From NCBI GenBank assembly GCA_963695835.1, contig CAVOHR010000001.1, forward strand, positions 744,001-808,000: a stretch of 64,000 bases of DNA. The letters are read 5' to 3'. The stretch comes from VRUE01 sp963695835 (GTDB taxonomy: Bacteria; Actinomycetota; Thermoleophilia; Solirubrobacterales; 70-9). The notes beneath the pieces were generated by a model that was not told the origin of the DNA, searched no databases, and saw only the letters and a program-made list of their open reading frames with translations. Shown here piece after piece: positions 38,993 through 49,147 of the stretch (within the stretch, counting starts at the first letter, position 1; every line of letters begins with the position of its first letter). A program made the translations under genes and the position numbers.

Positions 38993-40220
38993 TCAGCCGT
39001 AGGGCCGGTAGACCAGCCGGTGGCCGAGCAGCCGGCTGACGGTCGCGAAGCTGTAGCCGCGGGCCCGCAGCGTGTCGATCACATGCCGCAGCGCCGCCAG
39101 GGTGCCGCTGCGGTCGCCGCCGCCGTCGTGCATGAGGATGATCGAGCCCGGCTGCGCGGCGCCGACGATGCGGCTGTAGACGGCGGCGCTGCCCGGGGCC
39201 GCCCAGTCGGTCGGGTCGACGTCCCAGAGGATCGTCTCCATCCCCAGGCCGCCGGCGGTGGCGACGACCGAGGAGTCGACCGCGCCGCCCGGCGGGCGGA
39301 ACAGGCAGGGCTCGAAGTGGGTGTAGGCCCGGATCCGGGCGGCGGCGCCGGCGATCTGCGAGTAGCCCGGGTATTCGACGTGGTTCATCGTGTGGTCGCC
39401 GATCTCGCTGCCTTCGCGGAGGATGCGGCGCATCGTGTCCTCGCGGCCCGGCATCTCCTGGCCGACCTCGAAGAAGGTGCCGTGGGCGTGCTCGCGCCGC
39501 AGCACGTCGAGGAAGCCTTCGGTGTATTCGCTCGGCCCGTCGTCGAAGGTCAGCGCCACCACCTTGCGGGCGCGCGAGCCGTACCGGACCTCCTGCGCTC
39601 CGCCGCCGGTGCAGCCCACCGGCCGCACCGGCCGCAGGCGGTAGCTGCGCGAGCCCTGTGCCGGCAGGGTCGCCTGGCAGCGGCTCGCGGCGCAGCCGCC
39701 GCGGTTCTCCAGCACCCGCCAGCGGTAGCGATGGGGGCCCAGCCCGGCCGCTTCGGGCAGCAGGGTGACTGCGAGCTTGTGCGGGTCGGGCCGCTTCACG
39801 CGCGCCGCGATCGTCGACTTGGCGGTGACCTTGCCGGCGGCGTTGAGCCAGCTCGAGCCCGGCCCGGCGATGGGCGCCGCCTTCGCCCCCGAGGCAGATG
39901 CGGCGCTCGCCGGCGCCCCCGGCGCGGCTCAGGGCGAGGCAGAGGTAGGGCGACCCGGCGCCGCGGGCGTCCGGCAGGCGGTCGAGCTTGGCGAGCCCGA
40001 CGGGACGGGCGGTGCGGAGGGCGAAGATCAGGCTCTGCCCGGCCTGGGAGAGCTCCGCGCGCAGCAGGTCGCCGGCTTCGGCCGGAGGCTCGCCGGCCGC
40101 GGTTGCGGCGACGGCGCCGACCAGGGCGAGGGCGAGGGGGGCGGCCGCGCCGCTGAGCAGGATCTTGCGAGTTCGGGAGATGAGGGGCTCCGCGATGGCC
40201 GAATCGACGCGTCGCCGCAT
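38993..40220 (-). pseudogene. Secreted polysaccharide deacetylase, frameshifted
   Basis: The N-terminal part reads in one frame: signal anchor ILLSGAAAPLALALVGAVAA (start ATG 40220) to GERRICLG. The rest, KVTAKSTIAARVKRPDPHK onward, reads in another. The NodB domain is intact: VVALTFDDGPSEYTEGFLDV, IGDHTMNHVEYPG, FRPPGGAVDS and ILMHDGGG. The two frames join at a run of five C (39886-39890); four C would restore one reading frame. It is either a real inactivating frameshift or a sequencing error. Confidence 0.7.
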
Positions 40221-40520
40221 ACTAGCCGCGTGCCGGATCGCCACCTTCCAGACATCGGCATCCGAACTCGGTACACGAGTGGGAGACGGCATTTCCCACA
40301 GAAGCGGTCGCCGGAGCTAGCGTGTCAGCGGCTGAGTTTTCCACTCCTCGATGGCTTCGACCCCACACATTTCGACCTTCGATCCGGTGCGCCCGGGCTG
40401 GGCGGGTCGCCGATCGAAGCGAGGGGACGGCGTCGCGTCGAGCCGCGCGATTCCGCCGCGCCGTCCCCTTTCCGCCTCGCTGCCGGCGAAGGCCTATGAG
40501 ATAGATCCGGGACCCGCCCC
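40221..40520. other. Divergent intergenic region
   Basis: No supported gene. It holds the promoters of the deacetylase (minus) and metallopeptidase (plus). No clear -35/-10 pair stands out. Confidence 0.4.
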
Positions 40521-41558
40521 TTGAGCAAGCGCCCGGCGGGGGCGCTTGCGGGCATGGCCATGATCCTTCTCCTCGCCGCTCCGGCGGCGGCGGGGGTGCG
40601 GCGCGATGTCATCGCCGGCCCGCCGGACGCCGCGGCGGCGCGGATCTCGGCGGGCGCGTCGGAAGCGCGATATCCGGTAAACGACGGCAGCGGCGCGACG
40701 GTGGCGATCTCGGTCACCGCGGCGTGCGAAGCGAGTTGCACGGCGGCCGAACCGCAGTCGATCGCCGACTTCCTCGGCACCCTGATCCACGGCGTCGAGA
40801 TGGAACTGCTGACCGTGCAACTCGACACGCCCTACCAGATCGACTACGACTGCGGCTACGGCGCCGACGCCTGCTACTACCCGAGCGAGAGCAAGGTCGT
40901 GCTCAGCGGCGACGCCACTCCGTCGCCCGACGGGGCGAGCCGCGAATTCGTCCTCGCCCACGAGTACGGGCACCACGTCGCCAACCACCGGCTCAGCCCG
41001 GCGCCGTTCCCGGCGGCGATCGACTGGGGGACGCCGCGCTGGGCGACCCGGGAGCGCGTCTGCCGGCGCTCGCGGGCCGGCGCCGTCTTCCCGGGCGACG
41101 AGGGCGTCCACTACTTCCGCGATCCCGGCGAGGCCTTCGCCGAGGCCTTCGCCCGCTACCGCTTCCCGGATTCCGGCCTGCGCTGGAAGTACCTGGCGGC
41201 GCTGAAGCCGGACGCGGCGGCCTTCGCAGCGATCCGCGAGGACACGCTGGAACCGTGGCTCGGCCGCTCCAGCTTCCTGCTCGCCGGGCGCGTCCCGCCC
41301 CGCCAGGACGGCACCGTCGTCAAGTCGTTCCGCACACCGCTGGACGGCGCGGTCAGCCTGCGGCCCGCCCGCTTCCGCCATCGCTACCGGCTCAGCGTCC
41401 TCAGCCCGGCCGGCCGCGTCCTGCGCAGCACCCGGCGCGGCCTCAGCTTCCGCCACCGCCTCAGCCTCACCGTCTGCGGCCAGCACCGCCTCCGCCTCCA
41501 GCTCCGCTCGACCCGCCCCACCGGCGAGGGCTTCAAGCTCCAAGTGCAGCGACCCTGA
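40521..41558 (+). CDS. Secreted zinc metallopeptidase-like protein
   Basis: 345 residues. The signal peptide is LAGMAMILLLAAPAAAGV. FVLAHEYGHHVANHRLS is a HExxH zinc motif, and DPGEAFAEAFARY probably supplies the third ligand Glu. A beta-rich C-terminal domain of about 90 residues (SFRTPLDGAVSLRP to the end) resembles pre-peptidase domains that aid export or binding. Its substrate is unknown. TTG start at 40521. It ends 35 nt before tRNA-Asp. Confidence 0.75.
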   Translation: MSKRPAGALAGMAMILLLAAPAAAGVRRDVIAGPPDAAAARISAGASEARYPVNDGSGATVAISVTAACEASCTAAEPQSIADFLGTLIHGVEMELLTVQLDTPYQIDYDCGYGADACYYPSESKVVLSGDATPSPDGASREFVLAHEYGHHVANHRLSPAPFPAAIDWGTPRWATRERVCRRSRAGAVFPGDEGVHYFRDPGEAFAEAFARYRFPDSGLRWKYLAALKPDAAAFAAIREDTLEPWLGRSSFLLAGRVPPRQDGTVVKSFRTPLDGAVSLRPARFRHRYRLSVLSPAGRVLRSTRRGLSFRHRLSLTVCGQHRLRLQLRSTRPTGEGFKLQVQRP

Positions 41559-41593
41559 GATAATCCCCACCCCGGGCGAAGTCGAGCCCACGA

Positions 41594-42926
<1,333 letters not shown>

Positions 42927-42957
42927 CTCGCCTCCCTGGATGAGACTACGCCGGAGG

Positions 42958-43329
42958 TCAACTCGCCCCGCCGCCCTTGATCGGAAGCAGCCGTACCTGG
43001 CCTTCAGCCCTCCGCGGCCGACGCGCCCGCTTACCCGAGCGGGCGGGCGGGTCGGCCGCCGGTCCCTCACCACTCCTGTGCAGCACCCGAGCCGCGATCT
43101 CCGGATCGAAGCGGAGACGAGGCTTGCGTCCCGAGCCGAGCTTGACCGCCTCCAGCTCGATCGCGTGCGTGTAGACCCACGAGCGCTCGATTCCCAGCCG
43201 TCGCGCCAGCTCCGCGGCATCGACCAGCTCCGGCTTTTCCGCCTGCGCCTGCCGCTCCAGCAACTCGACGACCCGGCGTGCGATCGCCTCGATTGTCTGG
43301 GGATCGAGCTTGATGCGCGTGGATGCCAT
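42958..43329 (-). CDS. Excisionase-like helix-turn-helix protein
   Basis: 123 residues. ELVDAAELARRLGIERSWVY followed by THAIELEAVKLGSGRKPRLR is the winged HTH typical of the small gene upstream of actinobacterial integrases. The N-terminal helix (QTIEAIARRVVELLERQ) may dimerise; the C-terminus is basic. It lies 31 nt upstream of the integrase on the same strand and probably directs excision. Confidence 0.75.
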   Translation of the reverse strand: MASTRIKLDPQTIEAIARRVVELLERQAQAEKPELVDAAELARRLGIERSWVYTHAIELEAVKLGSGRKPRLRFDPEIAARVLHRSGEGPAADPPARSGKRARRPRRAEGQVRLLPIKGGGAS

Positions 43330-43764
43330 CTCACCCCTATGTCCGCTGCTCAACCGAAATGCATCGGCCGGACCCCGAAAGGGGGGTTCGTAGTGTGTCG
43401 GGGTGCGGGGTTGGGGCTGCTGAGACGCTCTGAGTGACGGCAGATGCACCTCGATGAGGTTGACCCTTTGGTCCTTGATGATCTGGGGCGCTTCGGTGGT
43501 CGTCTGGCTGGCTCGTTCGTTGACTTCGACTTTGGGTTGAAGCTGGCGGCATCTCAGCCTGAATGTCGATATCGCCGCCGCGCTGCGCCACGATCGCGCC
43601 GCCGCGCGCGTGGCCGCACTTGCAAGTGCAAGTGTGTGAGCGGGGGAGGCGGTGGCGTCAGAGAGCGGCCAGGAGGGCACCGGAAAGGCTGGTTCTGAGG
43701 CGGCTCGCTGGGGCTTTCTGGAGCGTGGGTGTGGACTCGAAATGCTGGGACTGAAGGAGGGGTC
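43330..43764. other. Non-coding region of island 2
   Basis: No gene recognised. It includes the 12-bp palindrome CACTTGCAAGTG near 43,618-43,629 and probably the promoter of the excisionase-integrase pair. Confidence 0.4.
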
Positions 43765-43893
43765 GTGAGAGGGGGTCAGGGTCATGAGCTGGCAGGTGGC
43801 CAAGATCGACGGGGACCCCGCGACGGGGACTGCGACGGGACGATCAAGGTCTGGCTAGACGGCGCCGTGTACATAGGGCTCGTCCCGAAGTAG
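43765..43893 (+). CDS. Possible small protein (42 aa)
   Basis: From GTG 43765, with AAGGAGG five bases upstream, the frame ends DGTIKVWLDGAVYIGLVPK. An overlapping frame from ATG 43784 begins MSWQVAKIDGDP, which also looks protein-like, so a frameshift between the two may have broken a small gene. No family is recognised. Confidence 0.3.
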   Translation: MRGGQGHELAGGQDRRGPRDGDCDGTIKVWLDGAVYIGLVPK

Positions 43894-43912
43894 GCGATGT
43901 AGGGTTGGCGAC

Positions 43913-44404
43913 GTGATACGGGGGGCTTGCCTGGCGCTGGGGATCGCCGCTGTGGCGGTGGTTTCGGGCTGTGGCGGTGGAGTCGACAGCAACGAATCGG
44001 TCGCTGGCGTCCTCGAACACTTCTGCCAATACGAAGCCAACACCGAAGGTCAGGTGCAGCAGTGCTTTGAAGCCGGCTCGGAGAAGATGCTGCACCGGGA
44101 AGAATGGGGTCCCCGCGCGCAGGCGACGCTCTACGCGCTTGGCGAAATTAAGGGCTGCCTCTCGAAGGCTGGGAACGAATGTGAGCCCGCCACGTGGACA
44201 GTAGATCGCCGCTCCAGCTTGCTGGTAGAGCGGTACTGCGCCTACGGCTCGAAGTCGGGAGCGCAGGAGGTCGGATGCATCAACCACGTCCGCCCGCCAG
44301 AAGTCTTTTCCTACGCTCGCCGCAGCTACCCGACGAACGCGGCCATCTACGCCATCGGAAGCCGCACAAGCTGCGGATACGACTCCGGCCCCTTCTGCGA
44401 ATAG
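43913..44404 (+). CDS. Hypothetical lipoprotein
   Basis: 163 residues. The N-terminus IRGACLALGIAAVAVVSGCG is a lipoprotein signal with lipobox VSGC (Cys20), so it is exported and lipid-anchored. The mature part has nine more Cys, consistent with several disulfides, and no recognised domain. GTG start. It is the first plus-strand gene of the island cargo; its link to the CBASS-like operon 240 nt downstream is uncertain. Confidence 0.6.
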   Translation: MIRGACLALGIAAVAVVSGCGGGVDSNESVAGVLEHFCQYEANTEGQVQQCFEAGSEKMLHREEWGPRAQATLYALGEIKGCLSKAGNECEPATWTVDRRSSLLVERYCAYGSKSGAQEVGCINHVRPPEVFSYARRSYPTNAAIYAIGSRTSCGYDSGPFCE

Positions 44405-44643
44405 CACAAGTAATCAGGACGAATCCCGCTCTATACGGGGGTTCCGTCATGTCTCTCAGGTAGACATCCACCTGCAGCAACTTGTTGAGCCCTCTGACGG
44501 CCCGCCTGTACCTGGCCTAACCAACCGGGTGGCGGGTCGTCGTCGTTTTTCCATCCGGGCTCGCTGGTTTCATCCGTAGCGAACCTGGGTGTGGTGCCCT
44601 TGTTCGGGCTCTAACAAGATCGATTTTGCTGCGAAAGGAATTT
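44405..44643 (+). promoter_or_regulatory. Upstream region of the CBASS-like operon
   Basis: CCCGCC (44501-44506) and GGCGGG (44531-44536) can pair, followed by TCGTCGTCGTTTTT, a plausible terminator for the lipoprotein gene. AAAGGA lies 6-7 nt before the ATG at 44644. No confident promoter boxes are seen. Confidence 0.4.
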
Positions 44644-45735
44644 ATGTCGACCAGTCCCGCAGTTCAGAGACGAGCATCGAGTTCCCCTGCTGACGCGGCG
44701 CTCGGTGAAATCCTCAAAGAGATCTCGGTCCCGATGCCGGTGCTCGAAGAGGCGCGCAGGCGACGCGATCGGGTTTTGGCGATTGCCGAGGAACACGACG
44801 CCGCGCGCGATGGCGCCGGATTCGCATCGGGAAGCGTTGCGCACGGAACCACCAATCGCCCGCTTGAGGACGCCGACTGCGGCATCAAGGTCAACCGTCG
44901 CTTCGAGGCGTTCCGCGTTTTCGGTCCGGACGCCGCCGAGGACCGCGGTCCCGAGGCGTTCATCAAGCTCTTCTCGGCGTTCGTCCTGCCGCGTCTTCGG
45001 CACCGCTACCCCAACGCCGAGGTCGATCTAAGCGGTAATCGCGCCATCAAGTTCCTCATCAACCAGACCGTCGAGATCGACGAGTTGGGCGCAGTTGATC
45101 CCTACGTCGAGCTGATCGTCGGCCTCGATCGGGCGGACGGCCCGGGCATCTGGATACCTAACCGACGCCGTCGCGGATGGGACCCGGCCGATCCTGAGCT
45201 CCACACGGAGATGATGGTGATGCGTCACCCCGAAGCGCTGCGTGTCCTTCGAGCCCACCTCTTGCGGCTTAGCAAGCGAGCCGTGAAGCGCGATGCGGCG
45301 AACGAGGGTGTTGCCGTGATGTGCTCCTGGAACTTGAGCGCCCTTGCGCTCGAGCTCCTCACCGAGACGGCTCCGCTCGCGTCGGCATTGCACGCCTTCC
45401 TCAGTGGCGCTTCCAGCGGCATCGCCGCCGGGCTCACCGAGGATCCGGCGCCGGCCGTGACCGAGCCCATCAAGCTGCCCGATGGCGTTAGCCGCGAGCA
45501 AGCCTCCCGCCGCTTGGGCGAGATGGCAGCGATCGTCGAGGCCGCTCTTGGCGCTCGCTCCAAGGAGGGCGCCCGCGCCCACCTTGAAGAGCTCTTCGGG
45601 CCTGAGATCAAAGGAATTCTCGCTCGTGAGCGCCGTGCGCTCCAGCAGGGCTTGCGGGGCGGCAACGGCGCTGCCCTGGCAACTGGCCTCGGGGTCCAGA
45701 GCGTCCCGAAGACGACGCGCTCTGGCGGCGCGTAG
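44644..45735 (+). CDS. CD-NTase-like nucleotidyltransferase (CBASS cyclase candidate)
   Basis: 363 residues. FASGSVAHGTTNRPLEDADC carries the GS motif and a D-x-D pair (about residues 63-78), and IDELGAVDPYVELIVGLD provides the third acidic strand, the arrangement of cGAS/DncV-like and related pol-beta nucleotidyltransferases. IPNRRRRGWDPADPELHTEM is a lid/substrate segment common in this group, followed by a helical C-terminal domain. By family knowledge such enzymes make cyclic oligonucleotides that activate an effector during phage infection. The stop overlaps the start of the E2-like gene by one base. Product specificity cannot be read from sequence. A non-CBASS NTase is the alternative. 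Confidence 0.65.
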   Translation: MSTSPAVQRRASSSPADAALGEILKEISVPMPVLEEARRRRDRVLAIAEEHDAARDGAGFASGSVAHGTTNRPLEDADCGIKVNRRFEAFRVFGPDAAEDRGPEAFIKLFSAFVLPRLRHRYPNAEVDLSGNRAIKFLINQTVEIDELGAVDPYVELIVGLDRADGPGIWIPNRRRRGWDPADPELHTEMMVMRHPEALRVLRAHLLRLSKRAVKRDAANEGVAVMCSWNLSALALELLTETAPLASALHAFLSGASSGIAAGLTEDPAPAVTEPIKLPDGVSREQASRRLGEMAAIVEAALGARSKEGARAHLEELFGPEIKGILARERRALQQGLRGGNGAALATGLGVQSVPKTTRSGGA

Positions 45736-46202
45736 TGATCCGTTTACATCAACACGCGCGGGCCGGCGATCTCATCCACGACATCGCCGGCCAGCTCCTG
45801 CTCGAAGCTGACGCTCGCCGAGATGCGATGGCGATCGAGCGGGAGTTCGCCAACGGCGTCCTGAGCTACCACTTTGCCGTGGGGGTGCCGGCCAGCAGCG
45901 AGGAGCGATCCCTTCGGGCAGAGTTCTTCGCTGGTGCCGCCAACCCCGCTGTCTTCGCCGACGGCCCCCGTTGTCTACGTCACCGCTGGGCCAATGACTC
46001 TCTCTGCATGTGGGACCCCGATGCGCCCGCGAGCGAGCGCTGGGTTTGCGGCGACGGCTTGCCGGCGCTCGCTGCCCACGCTCGACTGCATCTCCACTGC
46101 GAGGCGGAGTGCCGAGCCGGCCGCCCTTGGCCGAAGGCAGAGATGGCCGGGAAGCACCCCCGGAAACCGCAGTGTCCTAGCTGCCGCGGGCGCGGTCGGT
46201 GA
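45735..46202 (+). CDS. E2-like (ubiquitin-conjugating fold) protein with catalytic Cys
   Basis: 155 residues. The segment PRCLRHRWANDSLCMWDPDA resembles the H-x(n)-G-x-LC-[LM]-x-x-P core of bacterial E2-like proteins, placing the nucleophile at Cys91. It is followed by a helical region ending ECRAGRPWPKAEMAGKHP, also typical, and a CPSC tail that may bind metal. In short type II CBASS operons an E2-like protein is thought to act on the CD-NTase. GTG start. It overlaps both neighbours (1 nt and 4 nt), so the three genes form one coupled operon. Confidence 0.6.
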   Translation: MIRLHQHARAGDLIHDIAGQLLLEADARRDAMAIEREFANGVLSYHFAVGVPASSEERSLRAEFFAGAANPAVFADGPRCLRHRWANDSLCMWDPDAPASERWVCGDGLPALAAHARLHLHCEAECRAGRPWPKAEMAGKHPRKPQCPSCRGRGR

Positions 46203-46744
46203 TTGACCTCGCCACGGTCAGTCCGGTAATTGCCGGCGCGAGCATCGGCGCTGTCGTCAGCTTCTTTGGCATCCTGGTCGGTCTCTGGGTGAACGGTGAT
46301 CGCGCCGAGCGCCAGCGACGCCGCGACCTGCACGCTCGCGCCCTCGCGGCTGCTCTCTCCTATGGCGAGATGCCCTTCATGATCCGCAGGCGGCGCTGGG
46401 AGGAGGATGCGCAAAGCGGCGAGCGGGTCCGTCTTTCCGATCACTTCTCAGCTGTCAAAGCGGAGCTTTCAACGTGCCAGGTGCTGCTGGCGGCTGATGG
46501 CGATCAACGTCTATCGCGAGCCTACGGCCGGCTCGTCCAGGCCGCCCGCTCGACTGCTGGGACGGAGTCTCACAACGCCTGGCAGGAGCCTGCGATCAGA
46601 TCCGATGCCGAGATGAACATGGGCCCTCTCTTTGACCGCCTTGCCGACTTTCGCCGTGAGCTCCTTGCCTTCGAGCAAGCGCTGAGTCGGGCAACGCTGC
46701 CGCGCCGCCTGCGGGTGTGGCGGCGCATCCGTCGGGCGGACTGA
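46199..46744 (+). CDS. N-terminally anchored membrane protein, effector candidate
   Basis: 181 residues. One hydrophobic helix at about residues 9-29 (VIAGASIGAVVSFFGILVGL) is followed by a basic helical cytoplasmic part (DRAERQRRRDLHARALAAAL) with LSTCQVLLAADGDQRLSRAY. No family is recognised. It is third in the operon with the CD-NTase-like and E2-like genes, overlapping the latter by 4 nt (GTGATTG). CBASS operons commonly encode a membrane effector, so that is the inferred role; a single helix rather than two to four is unusual. Confidence 0.45.
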   Translation: MIDLATVSPVIAGASIGAVVSFFGILVGLWVNGDRAERQRRRDLHARALAAALSYGEMPFMIRRRRWEEDAQSGERVRLSDHFSAVKAELSTCQVLLAADGDQRLSRAYGRLVQAARSTAGTESHNAWQEPAIRSDAEMNMGPLFDRLADFRRELLAFEQALSRATLPRRLRVWRRIRRAD

Positions 46745-46776
46745 AGAGATGTGAGGAGAGGTCGGGGCCGGATCGG

Positions 46777-48009
46777 CTAGTACTGGCCGGTCTCGACCCA
46801 GCCGACGATGTCGCTTCCCTCGCTGAGGATGGCGACCATGAAGGGGTCGAGCAACGCTCGCGTCGCGTCGCGCGGGTCCTCGGCGAGCTCGCGCGTCGGG
46901 AATACGTCGCCGGCCAAGTAGAGGTTCTCGGTCACCTTGGGGGCGCCGGAATCGAACGCGATGCCCCCTGACGCCTGCCAGGAAACCGCCTCCAGCAGAC
47001 CGCCCAGCTCGAGGTCGACGCGCAGTAGCGCGGCCTCCGGATGCGAGGCGTAGAAGTGCCCGGCGACGCTCAGCAACGTCATCACCTCGATCGCCCAGTG
47101 GTGCTCGTGGGCGCAGATAGCACCCGCCCCCGCATCCGGTTCGAGTCCCTCTGCCAGGTCGATCGTCACCGTGAACGAGAACCCTGTCCCGTAGCGGTAC
47201 ATCGCGCCGACCATCACCGACAGGGGTGCCCCGCCCTGTAGGAACCTTCCAGCCCGCCAGCCATAGGTCCCAGCGGGCTCCCAGCATCGCAGCAGGTCAA
47301 GCGACTTCGGATGGAATTCGCTGCGCATCAGCTTGCTAACCGTCGATTCGGCCCGCGCCACCGCCTCGCGCAGTGGTTCTCCGAGGTGAGGCTCCTGCGG
47401 CGGGCGCACGTTCCCCGGCGGGCGCACGTGCATCCGCACCATTCCGACCGCCGCTCCGCCCAGGTCCAGCCGCACTCCTGGCGGCATCTGGTGTCCCTCC
47501 AATCCAGCTTGCAACCCGCCCTGCTGGCGCAGCTCCCAACGACGCGCGTATAGCGCCTCCACCTCTCGCTCGTTGAGATACCGAGTCGTCGCGCCGGCCC
47601 GCGCCGGGAAGCGGCCGTCGTATTCGTGCGGCGCCGACCATGACGCCGGTACCGAGATCATCAGCACGCCCTTCTCGTCACCCCCGTTCTCACGCAACGG
47701 CGTCACCTCGACCGCAAGCGCCGGCTCGACGTTCGCCTCGATCACCTACTGCACGCGCTCCATCGTGCCCGCCAGCTCGATCGGGGTGATCGCCGAGGCA
47801 ACACCATCCTCCTCGTCGACTCCCACCAGGATCACCCCGCCGCCGACGCTCATTGCCGCGGCGTCCTTGGCTAGATCGCGGAGCTTGCCCTTCGGCGGCA
47901 GGGCCGACTTGAAATCGAGGCCCGCGCTCTCGACCTGCACGCCGACTGCGAGCTCGAGCTCGGCCCATGTCCGCGGAACCCACACAGCAGCGAGGGTAGT
48001 GGCTCGCAT
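46777..48009 (-). pseudogene. AlbA_2/Schlafen-like protein interrupted by an amber codon
   Basis: One continuous frame of about 410 codons is broken only by TAG at 47748-47746. The first part holds the AlbA_2 domain: ESAGLDFKSALPPKGKLRDL, AKDAAAMSVGGGVILVGVDE. The second part continues the domain (GVLMISVPASWSAPHEYDGR, then FPARAGATTRYLNEREVEAL) and an about 230-residue C-terminal region of unknown type. The codon after the TAG is GTG, so re-initiation is possible. CAG to TAG would explain the stop. Such proteins are frequent in defence islands. Confidence 0.65.
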
Positions 48010-48024
48010 CGCTCCGAGCTTCTT

Positions 48025-48759
48025 CTAGGCTCCTTCTCCGCTGCCCCTTCTCCCCAGGTTGCGCGCCTCCCCCGGAGGCAGGCCCTTGCGGGACTCCCAG
48101 ATCTCCACGTAGCCGAAGATCTCCTCGGTCGCTTTGATCATCGCCCCCAGCGCTTCGGCCAGCATCGACACCGGGATCTGCTCCGCGCGAATCGGAATCG
48201 CTCCGGCCAGCTTCTTCATGCCTTCCTCGCCATCCTTCACCTGCCAGCTTGCGACCACGTGCACGGGGGAAAAGTGCACCCATCCCGATGTCGCCTCATA
48301 GACATCCTTGATCCACGGATGCGTCGCCTTCGCGTGCTCGATCAGACGCGCGTCGCTCAATGGTTTTCCTTCGCCGTCGGTCAGCTTGCGGAATTCGCCG
48401 CCCTTGATTACGTACTCCGCTACCTCGTCCGCCCGCGGCGCGTTCGCCATGTAGGCGAGGCGAGTGAGGCTGTCGAGCTGCATCCTCAACACCGGCGCCG
48501 CGACGATCAGGTTCCAGCCGTCGAAGGCGCTGATGAAGCCCTCGACCAGAGAGTAGGAACGGGTCAGCACCGCCGCGACGACGATGTCGACCGAATAGAT
48601 CGCTCCCCCGGTCTGCAGAAAGCGCTTGGCGAGGTCGAGGTGATGCACCCGCAGGCGATCCAGGTGTCGCCTCCCAGTGAGGAGCTCTTCGGGATGCATG
48701 AGCGCCGGCGAGCCCGGATCGGGCTCGCGCGGATCGCGAACCGATGTCTCTCCGCTCAT
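48025..48759 (-). CDS. Helical protein of unknown function, possibly HEPN-like
   Basis: 244 residues, mainly helical: FLQTGGAIYSVDIVVAAVLT, SYSLVEGFISAFDGWNLIVA, LRMQLDSLTRLAYMANAPRA, and SGWVHFSPVHVVASWQVK. The pattern resembles DUF5677-type helical bundles, some of which are HEPN relatives, but no RxxxxH motif is certain. ATG start. It lies 15 nt upstream of the AlbA_2-like gene on the same strand, so they probably formed a two-gene unit. Confidence 0.5.
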   Translation of the reverse strand: MSGETSVRDPREPDPGSPALMHPEELLTGRRHLDRLRVHHLDLAKRFLQTGGAIYSVDIVVAAVLTRSYSLVEGFISAFDGWNLIVAAPVLRMQLDSLTRLAYMANAPRADEVAEYVIKGGEFRKLTDGEGKPLSDARLIEHAKATHPWIKDVYEATSGWVHFSPVHVVASWQVKDGEEGMKKLAGAIPIRAEQIPVSMLAEALGAMIKATEEIFGYVEIWESRKGLPPGEARNLGRRGSGEGA

Positions 48760-48835
48760 CGTCCGCAGGATGCCACACGCCCATCACTTCCAAGTGATCG
48801 CTTCGGGGCTGCGGCCGGAGACTCGCGAGGTCACT

Positions 48836-49051
48836 TCAGCTTGCCCCGTGGACGGCGCTCGGTGTCGGCAAGGCTTCCAGAATGCTCGCGGGCAGGCGGG
48901 TGCTCGCGTCCCAGACCTCGATCGCGACGAGCTTGTGGCTGGCGCGGTCGTAGTCGCGAAGACCATCCGGCACGCGCTCGCTGACGACATCATCGGACGC
49001 GCTGGTCGGGAACCAGGCGATGTCGGCATCCGAGTCGTAGTAGGCGAACAT
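48836..49051 (-). CDS. DUF2283-like small protein
   Basis: 71 residues. MFAYYDSDADIAWFPT followed by SERVPDGLRDYDRASHKLVA and IEVWDASTRLP is the DUF2283 pattern (Y-D-x-x-D-x-hhY/W, then G-hhhD, then hhG/hEhhxAS). Such proteins often sit beside RelE- or BrnT-like toxins. It is divergent from the toxin-antitoxin pair, with the palindrome at 49100-49129 between them. Confidence 0.65.
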   Translation of the reverse strand: MFAYYDSDADIAWFPTSASDDVVSERVPDGLRDYDRASHKLVAIEVWDASTRLPASILEALPTPSAVHGAS

Positions 49052-49099
49052 TGTTCCGCGAGCGTAGCGCTGACCGGCTATGAGTCTTGCTCCGAAGAT

Positions 49100-49129
49100 C
49101 GTTTCGGAAGTCGGGCTATTTCCGAAACG
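49100..49129. promoter_or_regulatory. Perfect 10-bp palindromic operator
   Basis: CGTTTCGGAA (49100-49109) and TTCCGAAACG (49120-49129) are exact complements 10 nt apart, about two helical turns centre to centre. It ends 18 nt before the antitoxin ATG, so it is a likely autoregulatory site of the HTH antitoxin and perhaps of the divergent DUF2283 gene. Confidence 0.65.
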
Positions 49130-49147
49130 TTCTGCTAGCCTCTTCTC

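Noticed and set aside
47746..47748. Amber codon read as pyrrolysine or programmed readthrough in the AlbA_2-like gene
   Set aside because: No pyrrolysine genes or readthrough signals are seen; a CAG to TAG mutation is simpler.
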